Assembly (NCBI RefSeq): GCF_001605725.1
Contig: NZ_CP011530.1
Span: forward strand, 2,294,001 to 2,358,000
Source of the DNA: Mycobacteroides immunogenum
GTDB lineage: Bacteria; Actinomycetota; Actinomycetes; Mycobacteriales; Mycobacteriaceae
Direction of reading: 5' to 3'
DNA: 64,000 nucleotides
A program made the position numbers and the translations under genes. The number at the start of each line of letters is the position of its first letter. The stretch's first letter is position 1. Under the pieces are notes generated by a model that was given only the letters and a program-made list of their open reading frames with translations, was not told the origin of the DNA and ran no database searches. Positions 55,120-63,423 of the stretch are shown here, one piece after another.

Positions 55120-56569
55120 ACACCTGCGGCCCGGATTCGGTGTCCTGACGCTGGGTCTGTGACGATCCGACGATCACCAGGGTGCGCATGTCCACCACGG
55201 CGGGGTCGAGTTCGCCGAGCGTGGTCACGCGCACGGACTCTTCCGGGCCGCCGACATCGCGTCCCAGTACCACCGGGGTGGCCGGATCGCGGTGCTCCAA
55301 CAGCACCTCGCGCATCGATGCGACCTGCCAGGTCCGGGACTTCGACGCCGGGTTGTACACGGCCAGTACGAGATCGGCCGCCGCGGCGGCCCGCAGGCGA
55401 GACTCGATGATCTCCCACGGCTTGAGGCGATCGGAGAGGGAGATCACCGCGTAGTCGTGACCGAGAGGAGCGCCCACCCGGCTGGCGACAGCCTGCGCGG
55501 CGGTCATCGCGGGGAGGACTCGAACCGTGACATCAGGCCAGGCCCGGGCCTCCTCAAGTACGGCCGCGGCCATCGCGAACACACCGGGATCGCCCGACGA
55601 TACGACGGCCACCCGCCGGCCACCCGCCGCCAGCTTGAACGCCAGCTCGGCGCGGGCGGGTTCATCACGGTTATCGCTGGCATGCCGAATCTGGCCGTCC
55701 CGGGCCGGGATTCGGTCCAGATAGGGGCCATAGCCGATGAGGTCGGTGGCTCGCGCCAGCTCCTGACGCACCTCGGTGGTGGTCCAATCGTGATGCCCCG
55801 GGCCCAAACCGAGGACTGTCACCATGCCGTCGGGTTCGATGTCCGCGACGGATTGGGCGCCAGGGACCAGAATCAGCGAGAAGTACGGCACCGAGGCGGG
55901 ATCGACCTCGGCCGCGGGAAGCACTTTTTGACCCGCGGTGCTGGCCCGTTCCACGTAGTACGCGCGCTCCAGCAGGCCGGCGGTGTCCAATGCCTGTCGC
56001 ACGGCGCCGTAGGAACGGCCCAATTTCATGATGACCGCGGCACTGGAATCGCGGAGTCTGCGGGCGATCTCATCGGCGGGCAGGGTGCCGGGTATGACGG
56101 TAAGGATCTCGTCGCCCTCGACCAGGGGGGTGCCGGTGGCGGCCGAAGCGGCGCTGAACGATGTCACGCCGGGGATGATCACCGCATCGAATCTGTCGGT
56201 CAGGCGGCGGTGCATATGCATGTAGGAGCTGTAGAACAGTGGATCGCCCTCGGCCAGCAACGCCACGTTCCGCCCGGAATCCAGATGGGCGGCAATGCGG
56301 TTCGCGGACTCCTCGTAGAAGTCGTCGATCGCGCCGCGGTAACCGCCCGGATGATCGGTGGTTTCGGTGGTGACCGGGTACACCAGGTGTTCTTCGATCT
56401 GGCCCGGTCGCAGATACGGCTGCGCGATCGAGCGGGCGATGCTGCGGCCGTGCCGCGCACTGTGGAAGGCCACCACGTCGGCCTCGCCGATCACCCGTGC
56501 CGCCTTGACGGTCACCAGGTCGGGATCACCGGGGCCCAGGCCCACACCCCACAGCGTTCCTCTGCTCAT
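55091..56569 (-). CDS. cobIJ: fused precorrin-2 C20-methyltransferase / precorrin-3B C17-methyltransferase
   Basis: A 492-residue fusion. The first half (about 1-245) is CobI ([38 protein letters not shown]). The second half (about 250-492) is CobJ ([41 protein letters not shown]). The C20 methylation precedes CobG and the C17 methylation with ring contraction follows it. The fusion is typical of mycobacteria. It is transcribed with cobG and cobH upstream; ATGA joins it to cobH. Confidence 0.94.
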   Translation of the reverse strand: MSRGTLWGVGLGPGDPDLVTVKAARVIGEADVVAFHSARHGRSIARSIAQPYLRPGQIEEHLVYPVTTETTDHPGGYRGAIDDFYEESANRIAAHLDSGRNVALLAEGDPLFYSSYMHMHRRLTDRFDAVIIPGVTSFSAASAATGTPLVEGDEILTVIPGTLPADEIARRLRDSSAAVIMKLGRSYGAVRQALDTAGLLERAYYVERASTAGQKVLPAAEVDPASVPYFSLILVPGAQSVADIEPDGMVTVLGLGPGHHDWTTTEVRQELARATDLIGYGPYLDRIPARDGQIRHASDNRDEPARAELAFKLAAGGRRVAVVSSGDPGVFAMAAAVLEEARAWPDVTVRVLPAMTAAQAVASRVGAPLGHDYAVISLSDRLKPWEIIESRLRAAAAADLVLAVYNPASKSRTWQVASMREVLLEHRDPATPVVLGRDVGGPEESVRVTTLGELDPAVVDMRTLVIVGSSQTQRQDTESGPQVFTPRRYPAR

Positions 56570-57192
56570 TCTTGTTCGCTCGCAATCGCGTTCACCGCGG
56601 CGGCGGCCATCGCACTGCCGCCGCGCCGGCCTCGCACCAGCAGGTAATCCATGCCGCGCGGGCGGTCGATCAGCTCCTGCTTGGACTGCGCCGAGCCGAC
56701 GAATCCGACCGGACCGCCCAAGACGGACACCGGGGGAGCAACGCCCTCGTCGACGAGTTCGAGGATGCGGAACAACGCGGTGGGCGCGTTGCCGATGGCG
56801 GCGACACAACCCGGGAGGCGGTCAGACCAAAGATCCACGGCAGCGGACGATCTGGTGGTTCCGGTGCGTGTGGCGAGTTCGGCGGCGCGTGGATCGGAGA
56901 CCAAGGACACCACCTCGTTGTCGGCGGGCAGGCGCAGCCGGGTGATACCCGCCGCCACCATCGAGGAATCGCACAGGATGGGGGCACCGGCATCCAGAGC
57001 CGCGCGGGTGCGCTCGACCACCTCGGGGGTGAAGGCGATCTCGCCGGGCAGATCCACCTGACCGCAGGTGTGAATGAGCCTGACCACCACGCGCGCCACA
57101 TCGTCGGGGAACGCCGACAGGTCGGCCTCGGCCCTGATGGTCGCGAACGACTGCCGATAGATCTCGGCTCCGTCCCGTACGTAGTCCAGCAC
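56566..57192 (-). CDS. cobH: precorrin-8X methylmutase
   Basis: A 208-residue enzyme that moves the C11 methyl group to C12, forming hydrogenobyrinate. Family segments are [19 protein letters not shown] (including the catalytic His, about residue 41), [15 protein letters not shown] and the C-terminal [25 protein letters not shown]. The GTG start lies 9 bp after the cobG stop. It is coupled to cobIJ by a 4-bp overlap. Confidence 0.94.
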   Translation of the reverse strand: MLDYVRDGAEIYRQSFATIRAEADLSAFPDDVARVVVRLIHTCGQVDLPGEIAFTPEVVERTRAALDAGAPILCDSSMVAAGITRLRLPADNEVVSLVSDPRAAELATRTGTTRSSAAVDLWSDRLPGCVAAIGNAPTALFRILELVDEGVAPPVSVLGGPVGFVGSAQSKQELIDRPRGMDYLLVRGRRGGSAMAAAAVNAIASEQE

Positions 57193-57201
57193 GCGCTAAC
57201 C

Positions 57202-58362
57202 CTACGGGTGCCGCTCCAGCGGCCGATAACCCAGCTCCGTCGCCACCAGTACCTGTCCCGCGCTGGGCGAGCCGCAGGCCCGCGGGCAGCCCACCCAATG
57301 CCGATGAACCGGCGAATGGATACCGCTGGCGATCTCTTCGGCCACCTCGAGGCGCACGTGGGCGTGCACGTCGGTACGTGAACGCCCACACCCGGGCAGG
57401 CCGGTGCAAGAACTGGCATTGAGCCAGGGAGAGCGTTCATCGAAGATCAGGCCCAGTGGCGCCAACACACGCAGCACCGCGTCGGCGTCCTCGTGGGGGA
57501 GGTCGCAGAGCAGCACGGATCGCCACGGGGTGATGACGACGGGTTTTTCCGCTGCCGCCAGTAGTGCGGCCACCTTGGCCGGCAGCTGCCCCAACGGAAC
57601 CCCGGCACCCAGCGTCACCAGGTCATCCGCGGGATCACCGGAGGAAAGCTGTTCGATCCAGCCCACCGGTGCGCGCGGCGCCGAAGTGGCATCCTGCGGG
57701 GCTTCGGCCACCGCCTCGCCGACAGCCGTCGCGAGCGTGCCCGCACCCTCGGGTAGTTCGGCGACCCGCCAGGCGTTGCCCCGGATCCGCACAAAGGTTC
57801 GGGCGATGGTGAGGACGCGTTCGATCGCGGAATCGGGATCGCTGTCGCACGCCGAGGTGAGGCGCCCGTCCAAGAGCAGCCGCCATCCGTTCGTGCCGTG
57901 GCGCAGCCCCACGTCGGCGCCCATGGCCGACATATCCGCGCGCCCGTCGTCCAGGCTGAACAAGAACCGGCCCGGCAGCTCGGCAAGGGGGGCCGACGCG
58001 ATCAGCCCGCGATCGAGGGCCGACACCAGGGGGCGCACATCGGGGAAATCGCCGACTCGTCCCGACAGTGGGGACGCGACGATATTGCGAACCCGTTCAT
58101 GACTGGGCGACGGCAGCAGCCCGGCCTGCGACAGCAGTGTCTCCACCGCCTCCGCATCGCGTATCGAGCGCAGCTGCATGTTGCCGCGAGAAGTGAGCTC
58201 CAGGACCGGTGCCGCGTAGTCGCCCGCCGCCTCCGCCAGCGCGGCCAGCTGCGCCGACGTGACCATTCCGCCGGGCAGCCGGATACGCGCCAGTGCCCCG
58301 TCGGCCGCCTCGTGTAACCGCAGCGCACCGGGGCACGCGTCGTCTGGGCTGGAGCGGGTCAC
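57202..58362 (-). CDS. cobG: precorrin-3B synthase
   Basis: A 386-residue sulfite/nitrite-reductase-like monooxygenase that makes precorrin-3B, the oxygen-dependent step that marks the aerobic pathway. Two ferredoxin-like half-domains are followed by the siroheme/[4Fe-4S] cysteines in SSCTGLPGCGRS and GCPRACGSP. The leading gene of cobG-cobH-cobIJ, it starts at GTG 58362, six nt after a TACGGT box that forms part of a palindrome shared with the divergent cobN. Confidence 0.93.
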   Translation of the reverse strand: MTRSSPDDACPGALRLHEAADGALARIRLPGGMVTSAQLAALAEAAGDYAAPVLELTSRGNMQLRSIRDAEAVETLLSQAGLLPSPSHERVRNIVASPLSGRVGDFPDVRPLVSALDRGLIASAPLAELPGRFLFSLDDGRADMSAMGADVGLRHGTNGWRLLLDGRLTSACDSDPDSAIERVLTIARTFVRIRGNAWRVAELPEGAGTLATAVGEAVAEAPQDATSAPRAPVGWIEQLSSGDPADDLVTLGAGVPLGQLPAKVAALLAAAEKPVVITPWRSVLLCDLPHEDADAVLRVLAPLGLIFDERSPWLNASSCTGLPGCGRSRTDVHAHVRLEVAEEIASGIHSPVHRHWVGCPRACGSPSAGQVLVATELGYRPLERHP

Positions 58363-58368
58363 CTACTC

Positions 58369-58384
58369 ACCGTAGGACTACGGT
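58369..58384. promoter_or_regulatory. palindrome with divergent -10 boxes between cobG and cobN
   Basis: ACCGTAG-GA-CTACGGT. Each arm, read outward, contains TACGGT. On the minus strand that box lies 6 nt before the cobG GTG. On the plus strand it lies 11 nt before the cobN GTG. It could be a bidirectional promoter or an operator; the half-site resembles that of the desaturase operators but in the opposite order. Confidence 0.5.
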
Positions 58385-58395
58385 ACGAATGTCTT

Positions 58396-61300
58396 GTGAG
58401 CGATGCCCCGATCCTGATTCTGTCGACCTCCGACACCGACCTGTTGAGCGCACGCGCCAGCGGTGCGAACTACCGATGGGCCAACCCTTCTCGTATCCAC
58501 GTCGACGACCTGCCCGGTCTGCTCGACGGGATGGGTGCCGTGGTCGTCCGGCTACTCGGCGGGCGGCGCGGTTGGGAAGAGGGCATCGACGCCGTGATCG
58601 GCTCCGGCGTGCCCGCCGTCGTCGTCTCCGGTGAGCAGGCCCCCGACGCCGAACTCATGGAATGCTCCACCGTCCCGGGTGGTGTCGCGCTGCAGGTGCA
58701 CCGGTACCTGGCCGAGGGCGGGACGGCGAACCTGCGGCAGCTGCACGCATTCCTCTCCGACACGATCCTGATGACCGGTATCGGCTTCGAGCCGCCCGCG
58801 ACCAACCCGGCCTGGGGTGTGTTGGCACGCGACAGCGCGCGCGCCGCCGACTCGGGTCCCACCGTCGCGGTGCTGTACTACCGCGCCCAGCAACTCGCCG
58901 GAAACACCGCGTACATCGATGCCCTGTGCACTGCCATCGAAAACCATGGCGGACGGGCGCTTCCGGTCTTCTGCGCCTCGTTGCGCACCGCTCCTCCGGA
59001 GCTGCTGGAGACACTCTCGGCGGCCGATGCCATGGTGGTCACGGTGCTGGCGGCTGGCGGTGCCACCCCGGCATCGGTGGGTGCCGGGGGATCCGACGAC
59101 GAATGGAACGTCGCCCACCTTGCGGCCCTTGATATCCCGATCTTGCAGGGGCTATGTCTGACCAGCCCGCGAGAGGACTGGGACGCCAACGACGACGGCA
59201 TGAGCCCGCTGGATGTCGCCACCCAGGTGGCCGTTCCCGAGTTCGACGGACGCATCATCACGGTGCCGTTCTCGTTCAAGGAGATCGACAGCGACGGGCT
59301 GATCACCTACGTACCCGACGCGGAGCGATGCGCGCGAGTCGCCGGTATCGCCTTGCGGCACGCGAAGCTTCGATCGATACCTGCGGGGGAGCGACGCGTC
59401 GCCGTGGTGTTCTCCGCGTACCCCACCAAGCACGCGCGCATTGGTAACGCTGTCGGTTTGGATACTCCGGCGAGTGCCGTGGCGCTGCTGACCGCGATGC
59501 GCGATGCGGGCTATGACGTGGGTGCCGACGGCGACATCCCGGGCCTCCCGGTGACCGGTCGGCCCGCGCAGGAGGGCGACGGCGACACCCTGATTCACAC
59601 CCTCATCGAGCGTGGCGGGCAGGACCCCGACTGGCTTACCGCGGATCAGTTGGCGGGCAACCCGATTCGTGTGTCGGCGCGGCAGTACCGGGAGTGGTTC
59701 GCGCGGTTGTCGCCGGGGCTCACCGAACAGGTCGTCGAACATTGGGGCCCGCCGCCCGGGGAGCTGTTCGTCGACACGAGCGTCAATCCTGAGGGCGATA
59801 TCGTGATTGCCGCGCTCCAAGCAGGCAACACGGTGCTATTGGTGCAGCCGCCCCGTGGGTTCGGCGAGAATCCGGTCGCCATCTACCACGATCCCGATCT
59901 GCCGCCGAGTCACCACTACCTCGCCGCATACCGCTGGTTGTCGGCACCCCGTGCGGAGGGCGGTTTCGGTGCCGATGCGTTGGTGCACCTGGGCAAGCAT
60001 GGCAACCTGGAATGGCTTCCCGGGAAAACCGTTGGGCTATCGGCGGATTGTGCCACCGATGCCGCGATCGGTGATCTCCCACTGATCTATCCCTTCCTGG
60101 TCAACGATCCGGGCGAGGGTACGCAGGCCAAACGGCGTGCCCACGCGACCCTTGTCGACCACCTCATTCCGCCCATGGCGCGTGCTGAAACCTACGGAGA
60201 TATCGCCCGTTTGGAGCAGCTGCTGGACGAGCACGCGAACATTTCGGCGCTGGATCCGGCGAAACTGCCGGCCATCCGCCAGCAGATCTGGACGCTGATG
60301 CGGGCGGCCAAGATGGACCATGACCTGGGGCTGGCAGAGCGTCCCGACGAAGAAGTCTTCGATGACATGCTGCTGCATGTCGACGGATGGCTCTGCGAGA
60401 TCAAGGATGTGCAGATCCGCGACGGCCTGCACATCTTGGGCAGTGCTCCCGAGGGCGAGGCGCAGGTCGATCTGGTGCTGGCTATTCTGCGCGCGCGCCA
60501 GATGTGGGCCGGCGAGCAATCGGTGCCCGGACTGCGTCAGGCGCTCGGCCTGGCCGAGGACGGCACCGACGATCGCACCCGGGTGGATGAGATTGATCAG
60601 CAGGCACACTCGTTGCTGACCGCATTGCAGAATGCGTCGTGGAGTCCCGACGCGGTCGGCGATCTCACCGATGACCCGCTGGTGGCGCAGATACTCCGGT
60701 TCGCGGCCACCGAGGTGGTGCCGAGACTGAATGGCACCAACGGTGAGATCGATGCGGTGCTGCGCGCTCTGGACGGACGATTCATCGAGGCTGGCCCCTC
60801 CGGCTCGCCGCTGCGCGGTCTGGTCAATGTGCTGCCGACCGGCCGCAACTTCTACTCGGTGGACCCCAAGGCAGTCCCCTCGAAGTTGGCCTGGGAAACC
60901 GGCCAGGCCATGGCCGATTCGCTGCTGCAGCGGTATCGCACCGACTACGGCGATTGGCCGCGTTCGGTGGGACTCTCCATCTGGGGAACGTCGGCAATGC
61001 GGACCTCCGGTGACGATATCGCCGAAGTGCTTGCACTCCTGGGCGTTCGGCCGGTGTGGGATGACGCGTCACGGCGTGTGGTCAGCCTGGAGGCCATCTC
61101 GTTGGCAGAGCTGGGTCGCCCACGAATCGACGTCACGGTACGCATCTCCGGATTCTTCCGTGACGCCTTCCCGCACGTGGTGACCATGCTCGACGACGCT
61201 GTCGCGCTCGCGGCCGGACTGGACGAACCCGCCGAGCAGAACTATCTGCGTGCCCACGCCGAGGCTGACCGTGCCGAGCACGGGGATTGGCGGCGCGCGA

Positions 61301-62019
61301 CCATGCGCATCTTCGGTTCCAAGCCGGGAACCTATGGCGCGGGGCTGTTGCAACTGATTGACAGCCAAAACTGGCGCAACGACTCCGATTTGGAGCAGGT
61401 GTACACGGCATGGGGCGGGTTTGCCTATGGCCGCGGACTCGACGGTGCCGCTGCGAGTGAGGACATGCGCCACCAGTATCGGCGGATCGCGGTGGCGGCC
61501 AAGAACACCGATACCCGCGAGCACGACATCGCCGATTCCGATGACTACTTCCAGTATCACGGCGGCATGGTCGCCGCCGTACGGGCGCTCACCGGCAAGG
61601 CCCCGGCGGCGTACATCGGTGACAACACCCGACCGGACTCGGTGCGCACCCGAACGCTATCTGAGGAAACCACAAGGGTTTTCCGCGCACGTGTGGTGAA
61701 CCCGCGGTGGCTGGAGGCGATGCGCAGGCACGGCTACAAGGGTGCCTTCGAAATGGCGGCGACCGTCGACTACCTGTTCGGTTACGACGCGACCGCCAAC
61801 GTGATGGCCGACTGGATGTACGAGCAGCTGACCAACAGCTATGTGCTTGACGAGCAGAACCGTAAGTTCATGCAACAGTCAAACCCGTGGGCGCTGCACG
61901 GCATCGCCGAGAGACTGCTGGAAGCGGCGAGCCGAGGGCTGTGGGAGAAGCCGGATCAGCAAGTTCTGGATGATTTGCGCAATGTGTTCCTGGAAACCGA
62001 GGGCGAGCTGGAGTCGTAG
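58396..62019 (+). CDS. cobN: cobaltochelatase subunit CobN
   Basis: A 1207-residue large subunit of the aerobic cobalt chelatase (M. tuberculosis CobN about 1194), related to magnesium chelatase ChlH. Recognisable segments are GLCLTSPREDWDANDDGMSPLDVATQVAVPEFDGRI, LVHLGKHGNLEWLPGKTVGLS and DYFQYHGGMVAAVRALTGK. It binds hydrogenobyrinic acid diamide and inserts cobalt with ATPase subunits of the ChlI/ChlD or CobS/CobT type, which are not in this window. It is divergent from cobG. Confidence 0.95.
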   Translation: MSDAPILILSTSDTDLLSARASGANYRWANPSRIHVDDLPGLLDGMGAVVVRLLGGRRGWEEGIDAVIGSGVPAVVVSGEQAPDAELMECSTVPGGVALQVHRYLAEGGTANLRQLHAFLSDTILMTGIGFEPPATNPAWGVLARDSARAADSGPTVAVLYYRAQQLAGNTAYIDALCTAIENHGGRALPVFCASLRTAPPELLETLSAADAMVVTVLAAGGATPASVGAGGSDDEWNVAHLAALDIPILQGLCLTSPREDWDANDDGMSPLDVATQVAVPEFDGRIITVPFSFKEIDSDGLITYVPDAERCARVAGIALRHAKLRSIPAGERRVAVVFSAYPTKHARIGNAVGLDTPASAVALLTAMRDAGYDVGADGDIPGLPVTGRPAQEGDGDTLIHTLIERGGQDPDWLTADQLAGNPIRVSARQYREWFARLSPGLTEQVVEHWGPPPGELFVDTSVNPEGDIVIAALQAGNTVLLVQPPRGFGENPVAIYHDPDLPPSHHYLAAYRWLSAPRAEGGFGADALVHLGKHGNLEWLPGKTVGLSADCATDAAIGDLPLIYPFLVNDPGEGTQAKRRAHATLVDHLIPPMARAETYGDIARLEQLLDEHANISALDPAKLPAIRQQIWTLMRAAKMDHDLGLAERPDEEVFDDMLLHVDGWLCEIKDVQIRDGLHILGSAPEGEAQVDLVLAILRARQMWAGEQSVPGLRQALGLAEDGTDDRTRVDEIDQQAHSLLTALQNASWSPDAVGDLTDDPLVAQILRFAATEVVPRLNGTNGEIDAVLRALDGRFIEAGPSGSPLRGLVNVLPTGRNFYSVDPKAVPSKLAWETGQAMADSLLQRYRTDYGDWPRSVGLSIWGTSAMRTSGDDIAEVLALLGVRPVWDDASRRVVSLEAISLAELGRPRIDVTVRISGFFRDAFPHVVTMLDDAVALAAGLDEPAEQNYLRAHAEADRAEHGDWRRATMRIFGSKPGTYGAGLLQLIDSQNWRNDSDLEQVYTAWGGFAYGRGLDGAAASEDMRHQYRRIAVAAKNTDTREHDIADSDDYFQYHGGMVAAVRALTGKAPAAYIGDNTRPDSVRTRTLSEETTRVFRARVVNPRWLEAMRRHGYKGAFEMAATVDYLFGYDATANVMADWMYEQLTNSYVLDEQNRKFMQQSNPWALHGIAERLLEAASRGLWEKPDQQVLDDLRNVFLETEGELES

Positions 62020-62022
62020 CAT
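62017..62022 (+). promoter_or_regulatory. predicted -10 element of first PPOX gene
   Basis: TAGCAT, 6 nt before ATG 62029. It overlaps the cobN stop codon. Confidence 0.4.
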
Positions 62023-62028
62023 CGGGTG

Positions 62029-62433
62029 ATGGCCCGGGACAAAGGATTAGACATCGCGACCGTGGCGATGGGCCGATACATCTTGTTGACCACCTTCACG
62101 AAAGCTGGGGTGCCCAAGCCGACTCCCATGTGGTTCGTGACCGAGGGGGACGAGCTGCTGATGACTACCGGAGGCGACTCCTGGAAGATCAAGCGGATCC
62201 GGCGCAGCCCCAAGGTGATGGTGGCCGTGTGTACCCAGCGCGGGAGAGTGATCAGCCCGGCCGCGGAGGCCACGGCCGCGGTGGTCGAGGACCCGGCTTC
62301 CGTTGAACGCATCCGTGCCACGGTGCTGAAGCGCTACGGATTACTGGGCCGGATAGCGTGGGCGTTCAACACGCGCCGCGGCGGGGCCCGCGTCGGAATT
62401 TCGGTGACGCTCGGCGCACCGGAAGATCACTGA
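62029..62433 (+). CDS. PPOX-class F420/FMN-dependent enzyme, copy 1
   Basis: A 134-residue split-barrel protein of the pyridoxamine-phosphate-oxidase-like superfamily (Rv2061c-type). The core runs from RYILLTTFTKAGVPKPTPMWF to SWKIKRIRRSPKVMVAVC. Its downstream neighbour at 62453 has the same pattern, so the two are tandem paralogues. Members use F420 or flavin to reduce small molecules; the cofactor here is inferred from mycobacterial relatives. ATG 62029 fits a leaderless start; GTG 62026 is an alternative. Confidence 0.8.
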   Translation: MARDKGLDIATVAMGRYILLTTFTKAGVPKPTPMWFVTEGDELLMTTGGDSWKIKRIRRSPKVMVAVCTQRGRVISPAAEATAAVVEDPASVERIRATVLKRYGLLGRIAWAFNTRRGGARVGISVTLGAPEDH

Positions 62434-62439
62434 CATACC

Positions 62440-62445
62440 TACGAT
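62440..62445 (+). promoter_or_regulatory. predicted -10 element of second PPOX gene
   Basis: TACGAT, 7 nt before ATG 62453. It gives the second paralogue its own leaderless transcript. Confidence 0.5.
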
Positions 62446-62452
62446 GGTCGGC

Positions 62453-62845
62453 ATGGGTGCGAACCTCCCGGCGCCGACGTTCGATGACATCTGTGCCGCC
62501 AAATATGTCTTGTTGACCACCTACACCAAGGATGGCCGGGCCAAGCCCGCCGCCGTCTGGGCAGCGCCCGAGAACGGCGAGTTGTTGGTGTGGACCGAGA
62601 CGAACTCCTGGAAGGTGCGGCGAATCCGGAACACCTCGCGGGTGACCTTGGCTGTGTGCGATGTACGGGGCAAGGTTCGCAGCGGCGAGATCGAAGGAAC
62701 CGCGCGGGTCCTTGACGCCGACGGCACCGAGCGGGCTCGCGCGGCGATCACCCGCAAGTACGGGCTGGTGGGGTGGGTGTTGGTCAAGGCGAGCATTCTG
62801 CGCCGCGGCAGCAGCGGCACCATCGGGTTGGCTGTCACCGCCTGA
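62453..62845 (+). CDS. PPOX-class F420/FMN-dependent enzyme, copy 2
   Basis: A 130-residue paralogue of the preceding protein (KYVLLTTYTKDGRAKPAAVW and SWKVRRIRNTSRVTLAVCDVRGKV). The shared pattern LLTTxTKxG...KP...W...SWKxxRIR covers the likely phosphate-binding residues. Later parts diverge, suggesting different substrates after duplication. ATG 62453 is preferred over ATG 62444, which lies inside the -10 box. Confidence 0.8.
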   Translation: MGANLPAPTFDDICAAKYVLLTTYTKDGRAKPAAVWAAPENGELLVWTETNSWKVRRIRNTSRVTLAVCDVRGKVRSGEIEGTARVLDADGTERARAAITRKYGLVGWVLVKASILRRGSSGTIGLAVTA

Positions 62846-62884
62846 CCCCGGGAACCCGGCGGCCGGGCGGCTCGTTGAACCCGT

Positions 62885-63394
62885 ATGTGGCCAGGCCTGT
62901 TTCTGCTGTACGTGATCGTCGAGGTGTCCGCGCTCGTGGCGCTGACCTCCGCCGTCGGCATCGGCTGGACCGTTCTCGCCGTTGTGGGAGCCTTCTTCCT
63001 CGGTCTGATATTGGCCGGCTCACAGGCCAGGCGTGCCCTTGACCAGCTGCGGCGCGGTACCAGGTCGCCGGGCGGCGCCGTCGCCGACGGCGCACTGATC
63101 GCGTTGGGCACGGTCGCGGTGGTGATCCCCGGATTGGTTTCCTCGGCCATCGGACTGTTGCTGCTGCTACCACCGACACGTGCGGTACTTCGGCCGGTCC
63201 TGACGCTGGTCGCGGCCCGGCAGCTCAGCCGACGTGCACCGCTGATCACCGTCATTCCCGCGGGGTACGGCGCGTATCAGAGCACGCGCCCCCAGAATGG
63301 CAGGGCCGACTACATCGATGGCGAAGTGGTCGATGTCAGCGATGAACAAGCCGGACCGGCGCGATATCGCCCCGGCCACGACCTGACTGCGTAG
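62885..63394 (+). CDS. FxsA-family membrane protein
   Basis: A 169-residue protein with an FxsA-type N-terminal region: hydrophobic segments at about 3-25 and 28-45, and a third around 72-100 (ALIALGTVAVVIPGLVSSAIGLLLLLPPTRAVLR). The IPG and LLLLPPTR segments are family hallmarks. The C-terminus is polar. E. coli FxsA is known for affecting phage exclusion; the cellular role in mycobacteria is unknown. Confidence 0.82.
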   Translation: MWPGLFLLYVIVEVSALVALTSAVGIGWTVLAVVGAFFLGLILAGSQARRALDQLRRGTRSPGGAVADGALIALGTVAVVIPGLVSSAIGLLLLLPPTRAVLRPVLTLVAARQLSRRAPLITVIPAGYGAYQSTRPQNGRADYIDGEVVDVSDEQAGPARYRPGHDLTA

Positions 63395-63423
63395 ACGTCG
63401 CCCGAACCCGGCAGAATTACCGA

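Noticed and set aside
55292..56647. 451-codon plus-strand frame opposite cobIJ
   Set aside because: Gly/Arg/His-rich mirror frame; the minus strand encodes both methylase domains without interruption.
58300..58400. Cobalamin riboswitch upstream of cobG or cobN
   Set aside because: The gap is only 33 bp and no B12-box-like sequence is visible; the aptamer needs over 150 nt.
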